The notes: a model not told the origin generated them from the sequence alone. Counted from the first letter of the stretch, positions 34,907 through 44,657 are shown. The stretch is 64,000 bases of DNA from Paraburkholderia sp. UYCP14C (GCF_004197395.1 NZ_SELS01000007.1:62001-126000); one strand, 5' to 3'. Numbers and translations: made by a program.

Positions 34907-37585
34907 ATGCCTTTTCCGGCACAAGAACACGGCTGCGCCGGCTGGCGCGGCGAGATGGCGCGACGCATCAGCGAATTCGACTGGCGCGCGACCAGCCTCG
35001 GCGCAATCGAAAACTGGCAGCGCAGCCTGACCTCGACGGTCCTGATGATGCTCGCGTCGCCGATGCCGCTCGTGCTGTTGTGGGACGAGCCCGGCTACAT
35101 GATCTACAACGACGCGTATGCGGTCTTCGCGGGCGGCCGGCATCCGTATCTGCTCGGCCGTCCGGTCGAAGACGGCTGGCCCGAAGTCGCCGACTTCAAC
35201 CATCACGTGATGGTCACCTGCCTCGCGGGCGGCACGCTGTCGTATCGCGACAAGGAACTCGTGCTGCTGCGTGACGGCAAGCCCGAAGACGTGTGGATGG
35301 ATCTGTACTACAGCCCGGTCGCGGGCGACAGCGGCGCGCCGGCCGGCGTGCTCGCGATGGTCGTCGAGACCACCGGTCGCGTGCTCACTGAGCGCCTGCG
35401 CCAGCAAGCCGAAGCCGAACTGCACGAGACCAACGAACGCCTGCAGCTCGCGCTGAACACCGGCGCGGTGCTCGGCACCTGGGTGCTCGACGTGCGCACC
35501 GGCGAAGTCACGGGCGACGAACGCTTCGCGCGCACCTTCCTGTTCGCGCGCGACAAAGCGTCGAAAGGCGTCGCGCGTAATGCCGTAACGCAGATGATCC
35601 ACCCCGACGACCAGGCGCTCAACGACCACTTGACGGCCGAAGCGATCCGCAGCGGCGAGCCGTTTCGCGCCGAGTACCGAATCCAGCGGCCTGACGGCAG
35701 CTATATGTGGGTCCAGGCGAACGGACGCTGTCAGTTCGACGAACACGGCGAGCCGACGCGTTTTCCGGGCGTGCTGATCGACATTCACGAGCGCAAGATC
35801 GCCGAACAGCAGCTTCTTCAGTTAACCGAAACACTCGAGCAACGCGTCGCCGATTCGATCGCGGCGCGCGCGCTCGCCGAGGAGCAGCTGCGCCAGGCGC
35901 AGAAGATGGAAGCGATCGGCAGCCTGACGGGCGGTGTCGCGCACGACTTCAACAACGTGCTGCAGGTGATCAACGGCAATCTGCAGATGCTCGCGGCCGA
36001 CGCCGACGACGACCCGGTCACGCAGCGGCGTCTATCCGCCGCGACCGATGCGGTCAAACGCGGCGCGAAGCTCGCCGCGCACCTGCTCGCGTTCGCGCGG
36101 CGTCAGCCGCTGTCGCCGACCGTGCTGAATCCGCGCCGCCTGCTGACCGGCATGAGCGAGATGCTGCACCGCGCGCTCGGCGAAACGGTGCGCATCGACA
36201 CCGTGCTCAGCGACGATCTGTGGAACGTGCAGGTCGACCGCAATCAGCTCGAAAACGCGCTGCTCAATCTCGCGATCAATGCACGCGACGCGATGCGCGC
36301 CGACGGCGTGCTCACCGTGCGCGCGACCAACCGCACGCTCGACGCCGCGTTCTGCCGCGGCAAGCCGGAGCTGTCGCCGGGCGAATACGTGGAGTTCTCG
36401 GTGGCCGACACCGGCTCGGGGATGCCGCCCGAAGTGCTGCAACACGTGTTCGAGCCGTTTTTCACGACCAAGCCCGACGGCCACGGCACCGGCCTCGGCC
36501 TCTCGATGGTGTTCGGCTTCGCGCGGCAAAGCGGCGGGCATGTGACGATAGAAAGCGAAGTGGGACAAGGCACCACGGTATCGCTATTCTTTCCGCGCTG
36601 CTGCGAGGCGGAGACGCCGGAAGCCATCGACGGCACCGCGGCGTCGGTCGGCGGCGGCGAAACGATACTCGTCGTCGAGGACGATGCCGACGTGCGCCTG
36701 ACCGCGGTCGACATGCTCGCCCAGCTCGGCTACAAGGTGCTGACCGCGTCGAACGGCGACGCGGCGCTCGAGTTCATCGACAGCGACGTGCCGATCGATC
36801 TGCTGTTCACCGACGTCGTGATGCCCGGCAAACTGAAGAGCGTCGAACTCGCGCAGCGCGCGGCCGCGCGCACGCCGCCGCTGCCTACGCTGTTCACCTC
36901 GGGCTATACGCGCGACGAGATCGTCCACCACGGCAAGCTCGACGCGGGTATCACGCTGCTGTCGAAGCCCTATCGGCGCGACGATCTTGCTCGTCTGGTG
37001 CGCAACGTTCTACGCGCGGGCGCCGCACGCGCGGACCAGGCGGCCGCGATGCGCGAAGCGCGTATCGCCGCGTGCGTGCCGCCCGTCGCGTACGAAAGCG
37101 CCAATACGTACGACGCCACCAAGGCCCCGCGCAACGAGTTGAAAAAAGAATCGAAGAACGAGCCGCACAAGCAGAGCCGCTCGCGCGCGACCGCCGAGAC
37201 CGCGCGCGTGCTGTTCGTCGAGGACGACACCGAATCGCGCGAGGCGCTCGGCGAACTGCTCGGCGCGCTCGGCCTCGCCTGCACCGCGGTCGAGAGCGCG
37301 GAAGCCGCGCTGCCGCTCGCGAACACGCAGCACTTCGACGTGCTGTTGACCGACCTCACACTGCCCGGTATGTCCGGCGACGAACTCGCGCGCGCGGTGC
37401 GGCAAGTGCAGCCGGAGATACACGTGCTGCTGGTGTCGGGTTACGGTCACAGCGCGGAGATCGGTGCGGCGATTCCGGGCGCGCGGATGCTGGGCAAGCC
37501 GCTCGATCTTGCGCAGTTGCGACACGAGCTCGCGCAATGGCTCGACCACACTGAAGCGGCGTCCTGCTCCAATGCGCGAGCTTGA
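34907..37585 (+). CDS. Hybrid sensor histidine kinase with two receiver domains
   Basis: 892 residues from ATG 34907, with GGAG six bases upstream. Order: an N-terminal PAS-like sensor (about 20-160, WDEPGYMIYNDAYAVFAGGRHPYLLG), a second PAS with PAC tail (about 185-305), a coiled-coil, HisKA with GGVAHDFNNVLQ (phospho-His about 346), HATPase_c with NLAINARDAM, DTGSGM and GTGLGLS, a first receiver (VVEDDADVR, phospho-Asp in LLFTDVVMPG), a charged linker, and a second receiver (FVEDDTESRE, LLTDLTLPGMSG). No membrane helix, so it is cytoplasmic. No partner regulator is adjacent; the output is unknown. Confidence 0.92.
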   Translation: MPFPAQEHGCAGWRGEMARRISEFDWRATSLGAIENWQRSLTSTVLMMLASPMPLVLLWDEPGYMIYNDAYAVFAGGRHPYLLGRPVEDGWPEVADFNHHVMVTCLAGGTLSYRDKELVLLRDGKPEDVWMDLYYSPVAGDSGAPAGVLAMVVETTGRVLTERLRQQAEAELHETNERLQLALNTGAVLGTWVLDVRTGEVTGDERFARTFLFARDKASKGVARNAVTQMIHPDDQALNDHLTAEAIRSGEPFRAEYRIQRPDGSYMWVQANGRCQFDEHGEPTRFPGVLIDIHERKIAEQQLLQLTETLEQRVADSIAARALAEEQLRQAQKMEAIGSLTGGVAHDFNNVLQVINGNLQMLAADADDDPVTQRRLSAATDAVKRGAKLAAHLLAFARRQPLSPTVLNPRRLLTGMSEMLHRALGETVRIDTVLSDDLWNVQVDRNQLENALLNLAINARDAMRADGVLTVRATNRTLDAAFCRGKPELSPGEYVEFSVADTGSGMPPEVLQHVFEPFFTTKPDGHGTGLGLSMVFGFARQSGGHVTIESEVGQGTTVSLFFPRCCEAETPEAIDGTAASVGGGETILVVEDDADVRLTAVDMLAQLGYKVLTASNGDAALEFIDSDVPIDLLFTDVVMPGKLKSVELAQRAAARTPPLPTLFTSGYTRDEIVHHGKLDAGITLLSKPYRRDDLARLVRNVLRAGAARADQAAAMREARIAACVPPVAYESANTYDATKAPRNELKKESKNEPHKQSRSRATAETARVLFVEDDTESREALGELLGALGLACTAVESAEAALPLANTQHFDVLLTDLTLPGMSGDELARAVRQVQPEIHVLLVSGYGHSAEIGAAIPGARMLGKPLDLAQLRHELAQWLDHTEAASCSNARA

Positions 37586-37616
37586 GCCGCCGTAGCTGAC
37601 GTGTCGCCATGGTGCG

Positions 37617-38681
37617 TCAGATCGACCTGAACAACGGGCTTTTCGCAAGCGCTTCGGCGCCGTCCGCATTGCTGAGGAATTTCTCCGTGTAGATGTCGCG
37701 CTCGAACAGCTGCCCCTGCATCAGCGCGCGAATCGACGCCTCGATCATCACCGGCGGTCCGCACAGATAGGCCTTGTGGCCACGAAAATCACCGCCGAAA
37801 TGCGCCTTCGCGGCCTCGTGGACGAAGCCCCGGAAGCCCTCCCATGCACTGCCCTCGGCCTCGTTCGACAGCGCCGGCACATAGGTGAAATTCGCGTGCC
37901 GCCCGGCGAGATCGACGAACTCGTCGTGGTAGTACAGCTCCGCGCGATCGCGCGCGCCATACACGAGCGTGATCGGCCGGGTGTCGCCCTCGTCGAGCAG
38001 ATCGAGCAGCATCGAGCGCGGGCTCGACAACCCGGAGCCGCCCGCGATCAGGATTACCGGCTGCGGGTCCGACGCCCGCACGAAGAACCGGCCGAACGGC
38101 CCGCTGAAACGCAGCGCGTCGCCGGGTTTCAGCGCTTCGTGCAGATAGCCGGTACCCTTGCCGCCCGGCACGCGCCTTACGTTCAGCTCGATCAGCGTCG
38201 ACGAACCCGGCTTGCCGGCGAGCGAGAACGCGCGCGGCATGTCTTCGCCTGGAATCCGCACGTTCACGTATTGCCCCGCCTGAAACTCGATGCCGTCGCC
38301 GTCCAGTTCGACGAAGATGCCCTTGATCGTCGGCGTCAGATCGACGCTGTCCTTCACGCGTCCCGTGAAGTCGCGCACCGGGAAGTGGCGCGCGTCGACG
38401 TCCTCGTCAATATCGGCTTCGATCGTCAGATCCGATTGCGCGGTCGCGCAGCAGGCGAGGCACTTGCGTTCGTCGCGCTCGAAATCCATCAACGCAAACG
38501 GCGACGCGTTGCCATGCTCGATCTCGCCGTCGACCACCTGCACCTTGCAGGTCGCGCACAAACCGTGGCAGCACGCGTGCGGCAACCACACGCCGGCGCG
38601 CAGGCACGCGTCGAGAATGGTCTGATCGTCGCCGATTTCGATCGTATGGCCGATCGGCTCGATGGTTAGCTGGTAGCTCAT
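37617..38681 (-). CDS. dmpP: Phenol hydroxylase reductase component P5
   Basis: 354 residues. An N-terminal plant-type 2Fe-2S ferredoxin domain has CCHGLCATC with the downstream CLACCA cysteine (ligands about residues 37-80). It is followed by FAD-binding (RAFSLAGKPG) and NAD-binding (LIAGGSGLSSPRSML, YLCGPPVMI) domains. It passes electrons from NADH to the diiron hydroxylase. It is the last gene of the six-gene operon and converges with the hybrid kinase gene. Start ATG 38681 has GGAGAC upstream. Confidence 0.95.
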   Translation of the reverse strand: MSYQLTIEPIGHTIEIGDDQTILDACLRAGVWLPHACCHGLCATCKVQVVDGEIEHGNASPFALMDFERDERKCLACCATAQSDLTIEADIDEDVDARHFPVRDFTGRVKDSVDLTPTIKGIFVELDGDGIEFQAGQYVNVRIPGEDMPRAFSLAGKPGSSTLIELNVRRVPGGKGTGYLHEALKPGDALRFSGPFGRFFVRASDPQPVILIAGGSGLSSPRSMLLDLLDEGDTRPITLVYGARDRAELYYHDEFVDLAGRHANFTYVPALSNEAEGSAWEGFRGFVHEAAKAHFGGDFRGHKAYLCGPPVMIEASIRALMQGQLFERDIYTEKFLSNADGAEALAKSPLFRSI

Positions 38682-38721
38682 GTCAGCGTCTCCTCTTTCT
38701 CTGATCGGGTGAATGCGCGGC

Positions 38722-39084
38722 CTAGCTGCACGAGCCGCGAAGGCCGGTCAGGCCCGGCGTGCGAAAACGGATCAGCGCCTTGTGACGCAAGCCGTTTTCT
38801 TCAAGCGTCCGATCGAACACGGGCGTAAAGCGCTCGTTCGAGCGGAACCACTCGATGTCGTCGAGCTTCACCTCTTCCCAATCGGGATGCGCTGAATAGA
38901 TGCCGGGAAGCACGTCGTTCGCGAGCGTCGCGAATGTCATCGACGGAGGCACCGGAATGCAATGCGGCGCACAGAACATCAGATGATCTTCCCAGCCGAT
39001 GAACAGCAGCCGGTTGCCGTGGAAGTTCTCCTCCCGGTCCTTCACTTCGCCCGTGTAGCCTTCTTTGAGCGCGATAACTGACAT
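38722..39084 (-). CDS. dmpO: Phenol hydroxylase component P4
   Basis: 120 residues from ATG 39084, with GAAGGAGA upstream. The sequence (ALKEGYTGEVKDREENFHGN, GWEDHLMFCAPHCIPVPP, HPDWEEVKLDDIEWF) matches the small gamma-type subunit of the phenol hydroxylase oxygenase DmpLNO. It is part of the (LNO)2 hydroxylase core. It lies between dmpN and dmpP. Confidence 0.93.
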   Translation of the reverse strand: MSVIALKEGYTGEVKDREENFHGNRLLFIGWEDHLMFCAPHCIPVPPSMTFATLANDVLPGIYSAHPDWEEVKLDDIEWFRSNERFTPVFDRTLEENGLRHKALIRFRTPGLTGLRGSCS

Positions 39085-39122
39085 GATGTGTCTCCTTCGG
39101 ATTCGATTGGCGTGGGCGAGCG

Positions 39123-40754
39123 TCACGCGGCTTGCGCGGCAGGCGTGCTTTGCGCTGAGGCTGCGGCGGCGCTTTCCGTGGTCCCTTCGGTGGTCCCTTC
39201 GCCGCCGTGGCTCGGCTTGCCGGTCCAGCGCAGCCAGTTCTTTCGGTCGGGCGAATCCTCGAATTCATGGCCGTCCGCGCCCACGTTGATGTGGTAATAG
39301 CGCAGCACTTCGGCGAGCGGATCGAAATCGGCGGCGGACGGGTCCGCGTCTTTCTCGAAGCAGTTGCCCTGGTAGATCTGATGCACGGGCAACCAGGCCT
39401 GCACGTATTTCTCCGGCTCGTTGTCGAAGATGTCCTTGCAGCCGTCCGAGCAGAAGTGATACTTGTTGCCGAGGTAATCGCTTTCGCGGTAGCAGGTTTT
39501 GGTCGGATCGTCGAGCTCGGTGAAAGCCATCGGGATCTGACAGATCTGGCACAGCATCGGCAGCGTGTTGTTGTAGAAGCGCTTGCCCGCTTTCTGCTGC
39601 TCGCGCCAGTACTCGAAGCGCGGACGATACAGCTTGTCGAACGTCGCCGGATACTTGTCGGCGAGCCAGTCCATTTCGTCATCCGACGGAATCCACGTGT
39701 GCATCGCCGCCGCGTGCGTGTAGTTGTAGAAGATGCCCCACGCCTCGTGCGAAATGCGGTCCTTCTCCTTCGAGGCGACCTCGTGGTACTTCGGCATGCG
39801 AATGCCGTAGCGTTCGAGGTCATGAAACAGCGCGCCGCCGTTCTTCTCGAAGTAGGTTTCCCACGCTTCCTGCCACGACATGATCCGCTTGGGCAGCATG
39901 TAGTCCATCATCATCGCGACGAGCGTCAGCAATCGGTAACCGCGCCAGAACCATTTGTCGATCCACTTCTGGATGATCGGCACGTTGCCCGGGTCCTGTT
40001 CGAGCAGGAACTTCACGACTTCGAGACCGAGCGTCATATGGCGAGATTCGTCGGATTGCGCGGAGAAGCCGAACGTCACCGTCGCCATGTCGCCGTTGAA
40101 TGCAGCGCCTGACATGAACGGCATGAACAGCAGATTGGTCAGCACGTACTCGAACGAGAACGAGATCGCGGTGACGAACTCGAACGGGCCGGCGCTCATT
40201 GCGTCTTCGAAATACGACTTCGGCACCGACAGATACCAGACCCGGTCGTGCATGTGCTTGAAGTCGTGAAAGCCATTGAAGAACTTGTTGTAGTGGCTGA
40301 TCGTGTGAACCTGCGTCTGCGCGTGGCGCAGTTCGTCGATCGCCTGCATCTGACACGCGATGCGCGCGCCGGCGCCGCGAAAGTTGCGGCCGGCCAGCGC
40401 GAAGCCGCGGTGTGCAGCATATTCGAGCGGACTCACGCCGGTCAGGAACAGCTTCAGCGCGTTGATATAGCGCGGGTCGGTCACGTTGAACTGGCCATTG
40501 TTCTGCTGGAACGCGTCGATGATCGCGTAGAGCTTGCGTTCCTTTTCACCCTGATATTTCCAGTAAGCGTCCATCGTCAGACGGAACGGGTCTTCCCATT
40601 TGTCCCAGTCGTGGACCTTGATGCCTTCGAAGCGGTCGTACGGAAAGACCTCGTCCATCGGCTGATAGGTCGTCTCCCAGCCGAGGCCGCGCGTCAGCAT
40701 CGCGTAGTTTTCCTTGATGCTCAGCTTCTTCGGCGTCGTGTTCGTGGTGCTCAT
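39123..40754 (-). CDS. dmpN: Phenol hydroxylase large oxygenase subunit P3
   Basis: 543 residues from ATG 40754 (GGGAGA upstream). The diiron site is marked by DELRHAQ and DESRHMT (two ExxH pairs), with the partner glutamates nearby. A C-terminal YHS-like metal site has CQICQIP plus HFCSDGCKDIF. The last 30 residues are a low-complexity Gly/Thr/Ser/Ala tail that includes a duplicated GTTE; this seems strain-specific. The subunit hydroxylates phenol to catechol using O2 and electrons from DmpP. Confidence 0.96.
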   Translation of the reverse strand: MSTTNTTPKKLSIKENYAMLTRGLGWETTYQPMDEVFPYDRFEGIKVHDWDKWEDPFRLTMDAYWKYQGEKERKLYAIIDAFQQNNGQFNVTDPRYINALKLFLTGVSPLEYAAHRGFALAGRNFRGAGARIACQMQAIDELRHAQTQVHTISHYNKFFNGFHDFKHMHDRVWYLSVPKSYFEDAMSAGPFEFVTAISFSFEYVLTNLLFMPFMSGAAFNGDMATVTFGFSAQSDESRHMTLGLEVVKFLLEQDPGNVPIIQKWIDKWFWRGYRLLTLVAMMMDYMLPKRIMSWQEAWETYFEKNGGALFHDLERYGIRMPKYHEVASKEKDRISHEAWGIFYNYTHAAAMHTWIPSDDEMDWLADKYPATFDKLYRPRFEYWREQQKAGKRFYNNTLPMLCQICQIPMAFTELDDPTKTCYRESDYLGNKYHFCSDGCKDIFDNEPEKYVQAWLPVHQIYQGNCFEKDADPSAADFDPLAEVLRYYHINVGADGHEFEDSPDRKNWLRWTGKPSHGGEGTTEGTTESAAAASAQSTPAAQAA

Positions 40755-40786
40755 CGTGCGTCTCCCATGCGATTGTTCGCGGCCGC

Positions 40787-41059
40787 TCAGGCCTTCCATT
40801 CGAGAATGAATTCGTCGTCGGTCTCGTCGATGTTGCCGCCGAGCGAAATCAGATTGAGTTGCAGCTCGCGCAGATCGAAGTCGCGGCCAATGCGCTCCTC
40901 GATCGACTCGCGCCGGATCACGAGCCGCCCGACCGCGTCGATCTTGACCATCGCCGGAAACGCGTTGACGACGGCATGCGGGTTGTCCGCTTCGATCGCT
41001 TCGATGATCGGGCGCGAGTCGTCGTTGGCCTGAAACGCGATGAATACCGAATCAGCCAT
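40787..41059 (-). CDS. dmpM: Phenol hydroxylase effector/coupling component P2
   Basis: 90 residues from ATG 41059, preceded by a very strong GGAGG. MADSVFIAFQANDDSRPIIE and ERIGRDFDLRELQLNLISLGG are the signature of the cofactor-free regulatory protein (MmoB/DmpM family) that binds the hydroxylase and couples electron flow to oxygenation. Its start overlaps the end of dmpL by 8 bp. Confidence 0.95.
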   Translation of the reverse strand: MADSVFIAFQANDDSRPIIEAIEADNPHAVVNAFPAMVKIDAVGRLVIRRESIEERIGRDFDLRELQLNLISLGGNIDETDDEFILEWKA

Positions 41060-42107
41060 GGTGGGCCTCCTGTGCCTGTTGTTCTGCCTGTTCCGCCGGT
41101 TCAGCCGCGAGCGGCACGCCCTGCTTCTGCACGCGCGCATCGAACGCCTGCGTGATATCGCGGAACGCCGCTTCGGCCTCGTCCGCGCCAAGCGCCTCGA
41201 CCGCAAGCGGACACAGCGCGTCGAGCACGCGCGAGCGCCACTTCGTGATCCACCGGCCGAGCAACACGGCGTTGTCCGTCGACTCCGCCGCCGCGGTCTT
41301 CAACGTCGCATCGACCCAGCGACCCGTTTCGTCGTACCAGCTGCTCGCGAACTCGTTCAGCATGCCGAGCGCCGCGCCGTAGTCGCGCGACAAACGCTGG
41401 TCGATATGCCGATACACGAGCGGATACAGCAAGCCATCGAGCACGACGTTCTGCGCGACGAAAGTTTCGAACCAGTCCTGCACGACCATCATGTCTTCGA
41501 CCACGCGGCGCAGGCCCTGCCACATCGGATCGTCGAGCCATTGCGTCTTGCCAACGACCAGCGACGCGCCCGAATTGCCATCGAGCAGCAGACCGATACG
41601 CGACAGGTACTGCGCGATGCCGAGCCGGTCCATCGCGTGGAACATCGTCGCCTGCGTGATCGCGGTGCCCCAGCCGTAGCCGGTCACGAAGCAGTTGTTG
41701 GTATTGGCCGCCCATTCGATATGGCGCAGCGGCACCATCAGCGCGGCGATACGCGCTCTCGCGTCGTCCGGCAGATCGGCGAGCAGACGCCGCCGCGTGA
41801 CGAACTCGAGGTTCTTCTCCATTGCGTCCTGCTGCCTCGCGCGGGCGATCGTGTACGCGCCGTAGTAGTACTGGCGCGGGTCCTTGAACGCGTACCAGTC
41901 GTTCATGCGGATTGCCGTGCGACCCTTGTCGTAGAGCGCGAAGCCGGGCTGCCACAGCGGCCGGTAATGGAAGTTGTCTTCGGGCTGCAGCTCCAGCGTC
42001 GCTTCCTGATAGCGCGACGCCGGCTTGTCCGCGCCGAGCCTTCTCGCGACATGCGAGAAGGTCTGGCGGATCTGCTCGACCGAGGACGTCTTGATGTCGA
42101 TCTGCAT
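41052..42107 (-). CDS. dmpL: Phenol hydroxylase small oxygenase subunit P1
   Basis: 351 residues. It is the ferritin-like beta subunit of the oxygenase, which lacks a functional diiron site and scaffolds DmpN. Recognisable segments are FHYRPLWQPGFALYDKGRTAIRM without the long tail, WYAFKDPRQYYYGAYTIARA, and WAANTNNCFVTGYGWG. The C terminus ends in a Glu/Ala/Gln-rich tail that overlaps dmpM. ATG 42107 has AAGGAGACACC upstream. Confidence 0.95.
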   Translation of the reverse strand: MQIDIKTSSVEQIRQTFSHVARRLGADKPASRYQEATLELQPEDNFHYRPLWQPGFALYDKGRTAIRMNDWYAFKDPRQYYYGAYTIARARQQDAMEKNLEFVTRRRLLADLPDDARARIAALMVPLRHIEWAANTNNCFVTGYGWGTAITQATMFHAMDRLGIAQYLSRIGLLLDGNSGASLVVGKTQWLDDPMWQGLRRVVEDMMVVQDWFETFVAQNVVLDGLLYPLVYRHIDQRLSRDYGAALGMLNEFASSWYDETGRWVDATLKTAAAESTDNAVLLGRWITKWRSRVLDALCPLAVEALGADEAEAAFRDITQAFDARVQKQGVPLAAEPAEQAEQQAQEAHHG

Positions 42108-42157
42108 GGGGTGTCTCCTTTGTCTCTGATGCGAGGGCTTCGATGGTTATGCGCGCT

Positions 42158-42433
42158 TCATTCAGTGACACCCGGCTCGCCGTAGCGCCACTTCAGCTGT
42201 TCTAGATCGAGCGCCGCGGCTTCGTCGTCGCTCAACTGACACACGCGATGACTCGCGCAAAAGGACGCATAGTCTGGTGCGCTCATCACGAGCTCGACGC
42301 TCAGGCCCGGATCGCCCATCGAAAAATCGAACTCGACGAAACCGTCGTCGCGACGCTCGCGCACGCGCACATAGCGCCGCGTGACGTCGAAGCTTCGCGA
42401 GACCGGTTCGGCGTGGGGTGAATGCGAGGGCAT
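42158..42433 (-). CDS. dmpK: Phenol hydroxylase assembly protein P0
   Basis: 91 residues from ATG 42433; GGAGA lies 5 bp upstream, which excludes a GTG at 42436. The pattern TRRYVRVRERRDDGFVEFDF and SFCASHRVCQLSDDEAAALD matches DmpK, proposed to assist iron insertion into the hydroxylase. It is the first gene of the operon, about 65 nt below the sigma-54 start site. Confidence 0.9.
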   Translation of the reverse strand: MPSHSPHAEPVSRSFDVTRRYVRVRERRDDGFVEFDFSMGDPGLSVELVMSAPDYASFCASHRVCQLSDDEAAALDLEQLKWRYGEPGVTE

Positions 42434-42508
42434 CACTGTCTCCAGATGGTTTTGCGTTATCCGTCACTGCACGCTTTGGTTGAACTCGGCGGCAGCGCGC
42501 CTATTAAT

Positions 42509-42524
42509 GCAACCGCTATGCCAA
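42509..42524 (-). promoter_or_regulatory. Sigma-54 promoter of the phenol hydroxylase operon
   Basis: Read on the minus strand the sequence is TGGCATAGCGGTTGCA: GG at -24 (42522-42521), exactly ten bases, then GC at -12 (42510-42509), inside TGGC and TTGCA consensus blocks. It points at dmpK, with transcription expected near 42498. A DmpR-type activator gene lies divergently upstream, as such a promoter requires. Confidence 0.88.
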
Positions 42525-42646
42525 CGAACCCGGACAGACCGCGCGCCACGCGGCGAAAGGCGCACAATTCCTTGTGAATCAACGCCCAAACGCCAAACGG
42601 AAATTTGCGCGACGCCTGCGCGGCGAAACGCGCGCAGGCTTGCGCT

Positions 42647-42706
42647 AGATCAAATGATCGAAACCTAGCGGTTGCACGCGTGGCGCAGCCGATCAAATCG
42701 TCATCA
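42647..42706. promoter_or_regulatory. Paired upstream activating sites for the DmpR-like activator
   Basis: Two sites share GATCAAAT. The first has perfect arms, GATCA-AA-TGATC at 42649-42660; the second is a weaker copy at 42692-42703. They are about 155 and 200 bp upstream of the predicted sigma-54 start and 43 bp apart, similar in form and placement to XylR/DmpR sites (TTGATC-type dyads). Confidence 0.65.
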
Positions 42707-42824
42707 GGGAACACCCGAAGACGATCCGCACGCGATTCGCGATGCAGCCGCGCACGCGGCATTGCATACTGACGGCCGGCATCCGCCGGAGAAAACACAG
42801 ACAAGCAGCTGGAGACGAATTCCG

Positions 42825-44657
42825 ATGGCCACCCAAAGCAAGCCTGCGGCGAACCCGCGCATGTCGATGGTCTCGCCCAAGGGCGACTGCGTGGACAGCC
42901 TGCGCTATCCGGACATCGCGGACCTGATGTCGAGGCTGCACTTCTCGCCCGGCGACGGGCGCATCTGGCTCGGCGATCAGCGCATGCTGCTGATGCATAC
43001 GGGCTCGGTCGGCGTAATGCGCCGCGAGTTGATCGACAGTCTCGGCATCGATGCGGCGCGCGGCCTGCTCACGCGCATGGGCTACAACTCGGGTGCACGC
43101 GACGCCGAGCTTGCGCGCAAGACACGCCCCGATAGTTCGATCACCGAGATGTTCGCGGTCGGGCCGCAACTGCACATGCTCGAAGGCATAACCGTGGTCG
43201 AGCCGGTGCGGCTCGAGCTCGACGTCGAGAAGGGCCAGTACTACGGCGAATTCATCTGGAAGAACTGCGCGGAAGACGAGGAGCATATCCGCATCTACGG
43301 GATCGGCGCGGAGCCGGTGTGCTGGACGCAGATCGGCTATGCGTCGGGCTATACGAGCGTGTTCATGGGACGGCCGATTGTCTATCGCGAAGTCGAGTGC
43401 CGCGCGCTCGGGCAGTCGCAATGCCGGATCGTCGGCAAGCCGGTCGAGGAATGGGGCGACGAAGCCGCCGACGATCTGCGCTTCATGCAGGCGCAGTCGT
43501 TTACGCAGGGGCTGTCGGCGGCGGCGATCAAACGTGACGTCGCAGCCGACGCCACCCTCGCCGTGCTCGGCGACGCCCGTGCGTCCACCCCGACCGCCTT
43601 CGGCGACGACAACATGGTCGGGGCGTCGCCCGGCTTCAATGCCGTGTGCCATATGATCCGGCGCGTCGCGAACACGCGCGCGACCGTGCTGTTTCTCGGC
43701 GAAAGCGGCGTCGGCAAGGAAGTGTGCGCGCGCACGCTGCATCGGATCAGCGCATGCAGCGATGGTCCGTTCGTCGCGGTCAATTGCGCGGCGATTCCCG
43801 AAGCGCTGGTCGAGTCGGAGCTGTTCGGCGTCGAGCGCGGCGGTTTCACCGATGCGACGCATAGCCGCCCGGGCCGCTTCGAGCGTGCCGACGGCGGCAC
43901 GCTGTTTCTCGACGAGATCGGCATTCTGAGCCTGACCGCGCAGGGCAAGCTGCTGCGCGCGCTGCAGGAGGGCGAGATCGAACGGATCGGCGATACGCAG
44001 ATGCGCCGCGTCAATGTGCGCGTCATCGCCGCGACGAATCTCGATCTGAAGGACGAGATTCGCGCGGGACGTTTCAGGGAGGATCTGTATTTCCGGCTCA
44101 ACGTGTTTCCGATTCGCGTGCCATCGCTACGCGAGCGGCGCGAGGATTTGCCGGTGCTGCTCAATCACATGCTGCACAAATACCGCGAACGTCACGGGCG
44201 CGACGTGACCGGCTTCACCGGACGCGCGCTCGATGCGCTCTTGAACTACGGCTGGCCCGGCAATATCCGCGAGATGGAGAACCTCGTCGAGCGCGGCGTG
44301 ATTCTCGCGCCGGACGGTGGGGCGATCGACATCGGCCATCTGTTCACGAGCGGCGAAACCATCGACGCGCAGATGTTCGGCCTCGGCACCAACGGCTCGC
44401 TAACGCCGTCGGGCTCGCTGCTCGATCAGCAGGCGGGAGGCAACGGCGAAGTGGAGCGCGTGGTCAGAAAAGTGAACGATCTGCTGATGGGCGCGAGCGG
44501 CGACATCGACCCGACCTCGCTCGACGATATCGAAACCGCGTTGCTGAAAAGCGCGGTGCAGCGCGCGCAGGGCAATCTGTCAGCGGCTGCGCGCACGCTG
44601 GGGATTACGCGGCCGCAGCTGGTTTATCGGTTGAAGAGCCGCGGACTGCGGGTGTAG
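42825..44657 (+). CDS. dmpR: Sigma-54-dependent phenol-responsive activator (DmpR/PoxR/MopR type)
   Basis: 610 residues from ATG 42825. The A domain (about 1-215) has HMLEG and FIWKN at the places of the phenol-contacting His and Trp of MopR, and PVCWTQ plus [13 protein letters not shown] supplying the Cys-Glu-Cys-Cys zinc site. The AAA+ domain has Walker [16 protein letters not shown], and [15 protein letters not shown]. The sigma-54-contacting loop reads GGFTDA instead of GAFTGA. A Fis-type helix-turn-helix ends the protein ([20 protein letters not shown]). It is divergent from dmpK and likely activates that operon on sensing phenols. Confidence 0.93.
   Translation: MATQSKPAANPRMSMVSPKGDCVDSLRYPDIADLMSRLHFSPGDGRIWLGDQRMLLMHTGSVGVMRRELIDSLGIDAARGLLTRMGYNSGARDAELARKTRPDSSITEMFAVGPQLHMLEGITVVEPVRLELDVEKGQYYGEFIWKNCAEDEEHIRIYGIGAEPVCWTQIGYASGYTSVFMGRPIVYREVECRALGQSQCRIVGKPVEEWGDEAADDLRFMQAQSFTQGLSAAAIKRDVAADATLAVLGDARASTPTAFGDDNMVGASPGFNAVCHMIRRVANTRATVLFLGESGVGKEVCARTLHRISACSDGPFVAVNCAAIPEALVESELFGVERGGFTDATHSRPGRFERADGGTLFLDEIGILSLTAQGKLLRALQEGEIERIGDTQMRRVNVRVIAATNLDLKDEIRAGRFREDLYFRLNVFPIRVPSLRERREDLPVLLNHMLHKYRERHGRDVTGFTGRALDALLNYGWPGNIREMENLVERGVILAPDGGAIDIGHLFTSGETIDAQMFGLGTNGSLTPSGSLLDQQAGGNGEVERVVRKVNDLLMGASGDIDPTSLDDIETALLKSAVQRAQGNLSAAARTLGITRPQLVYRLKSRGLRV

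Noticed and set aside
39170-39210. Short direct repeat (GTGGTCCCTTCG twice) as a possible mobile or regulatory element
   Set aside because: It is an in-frame 12-bp duplication coding GTTE twice in the DmpN tail and has no further structure.
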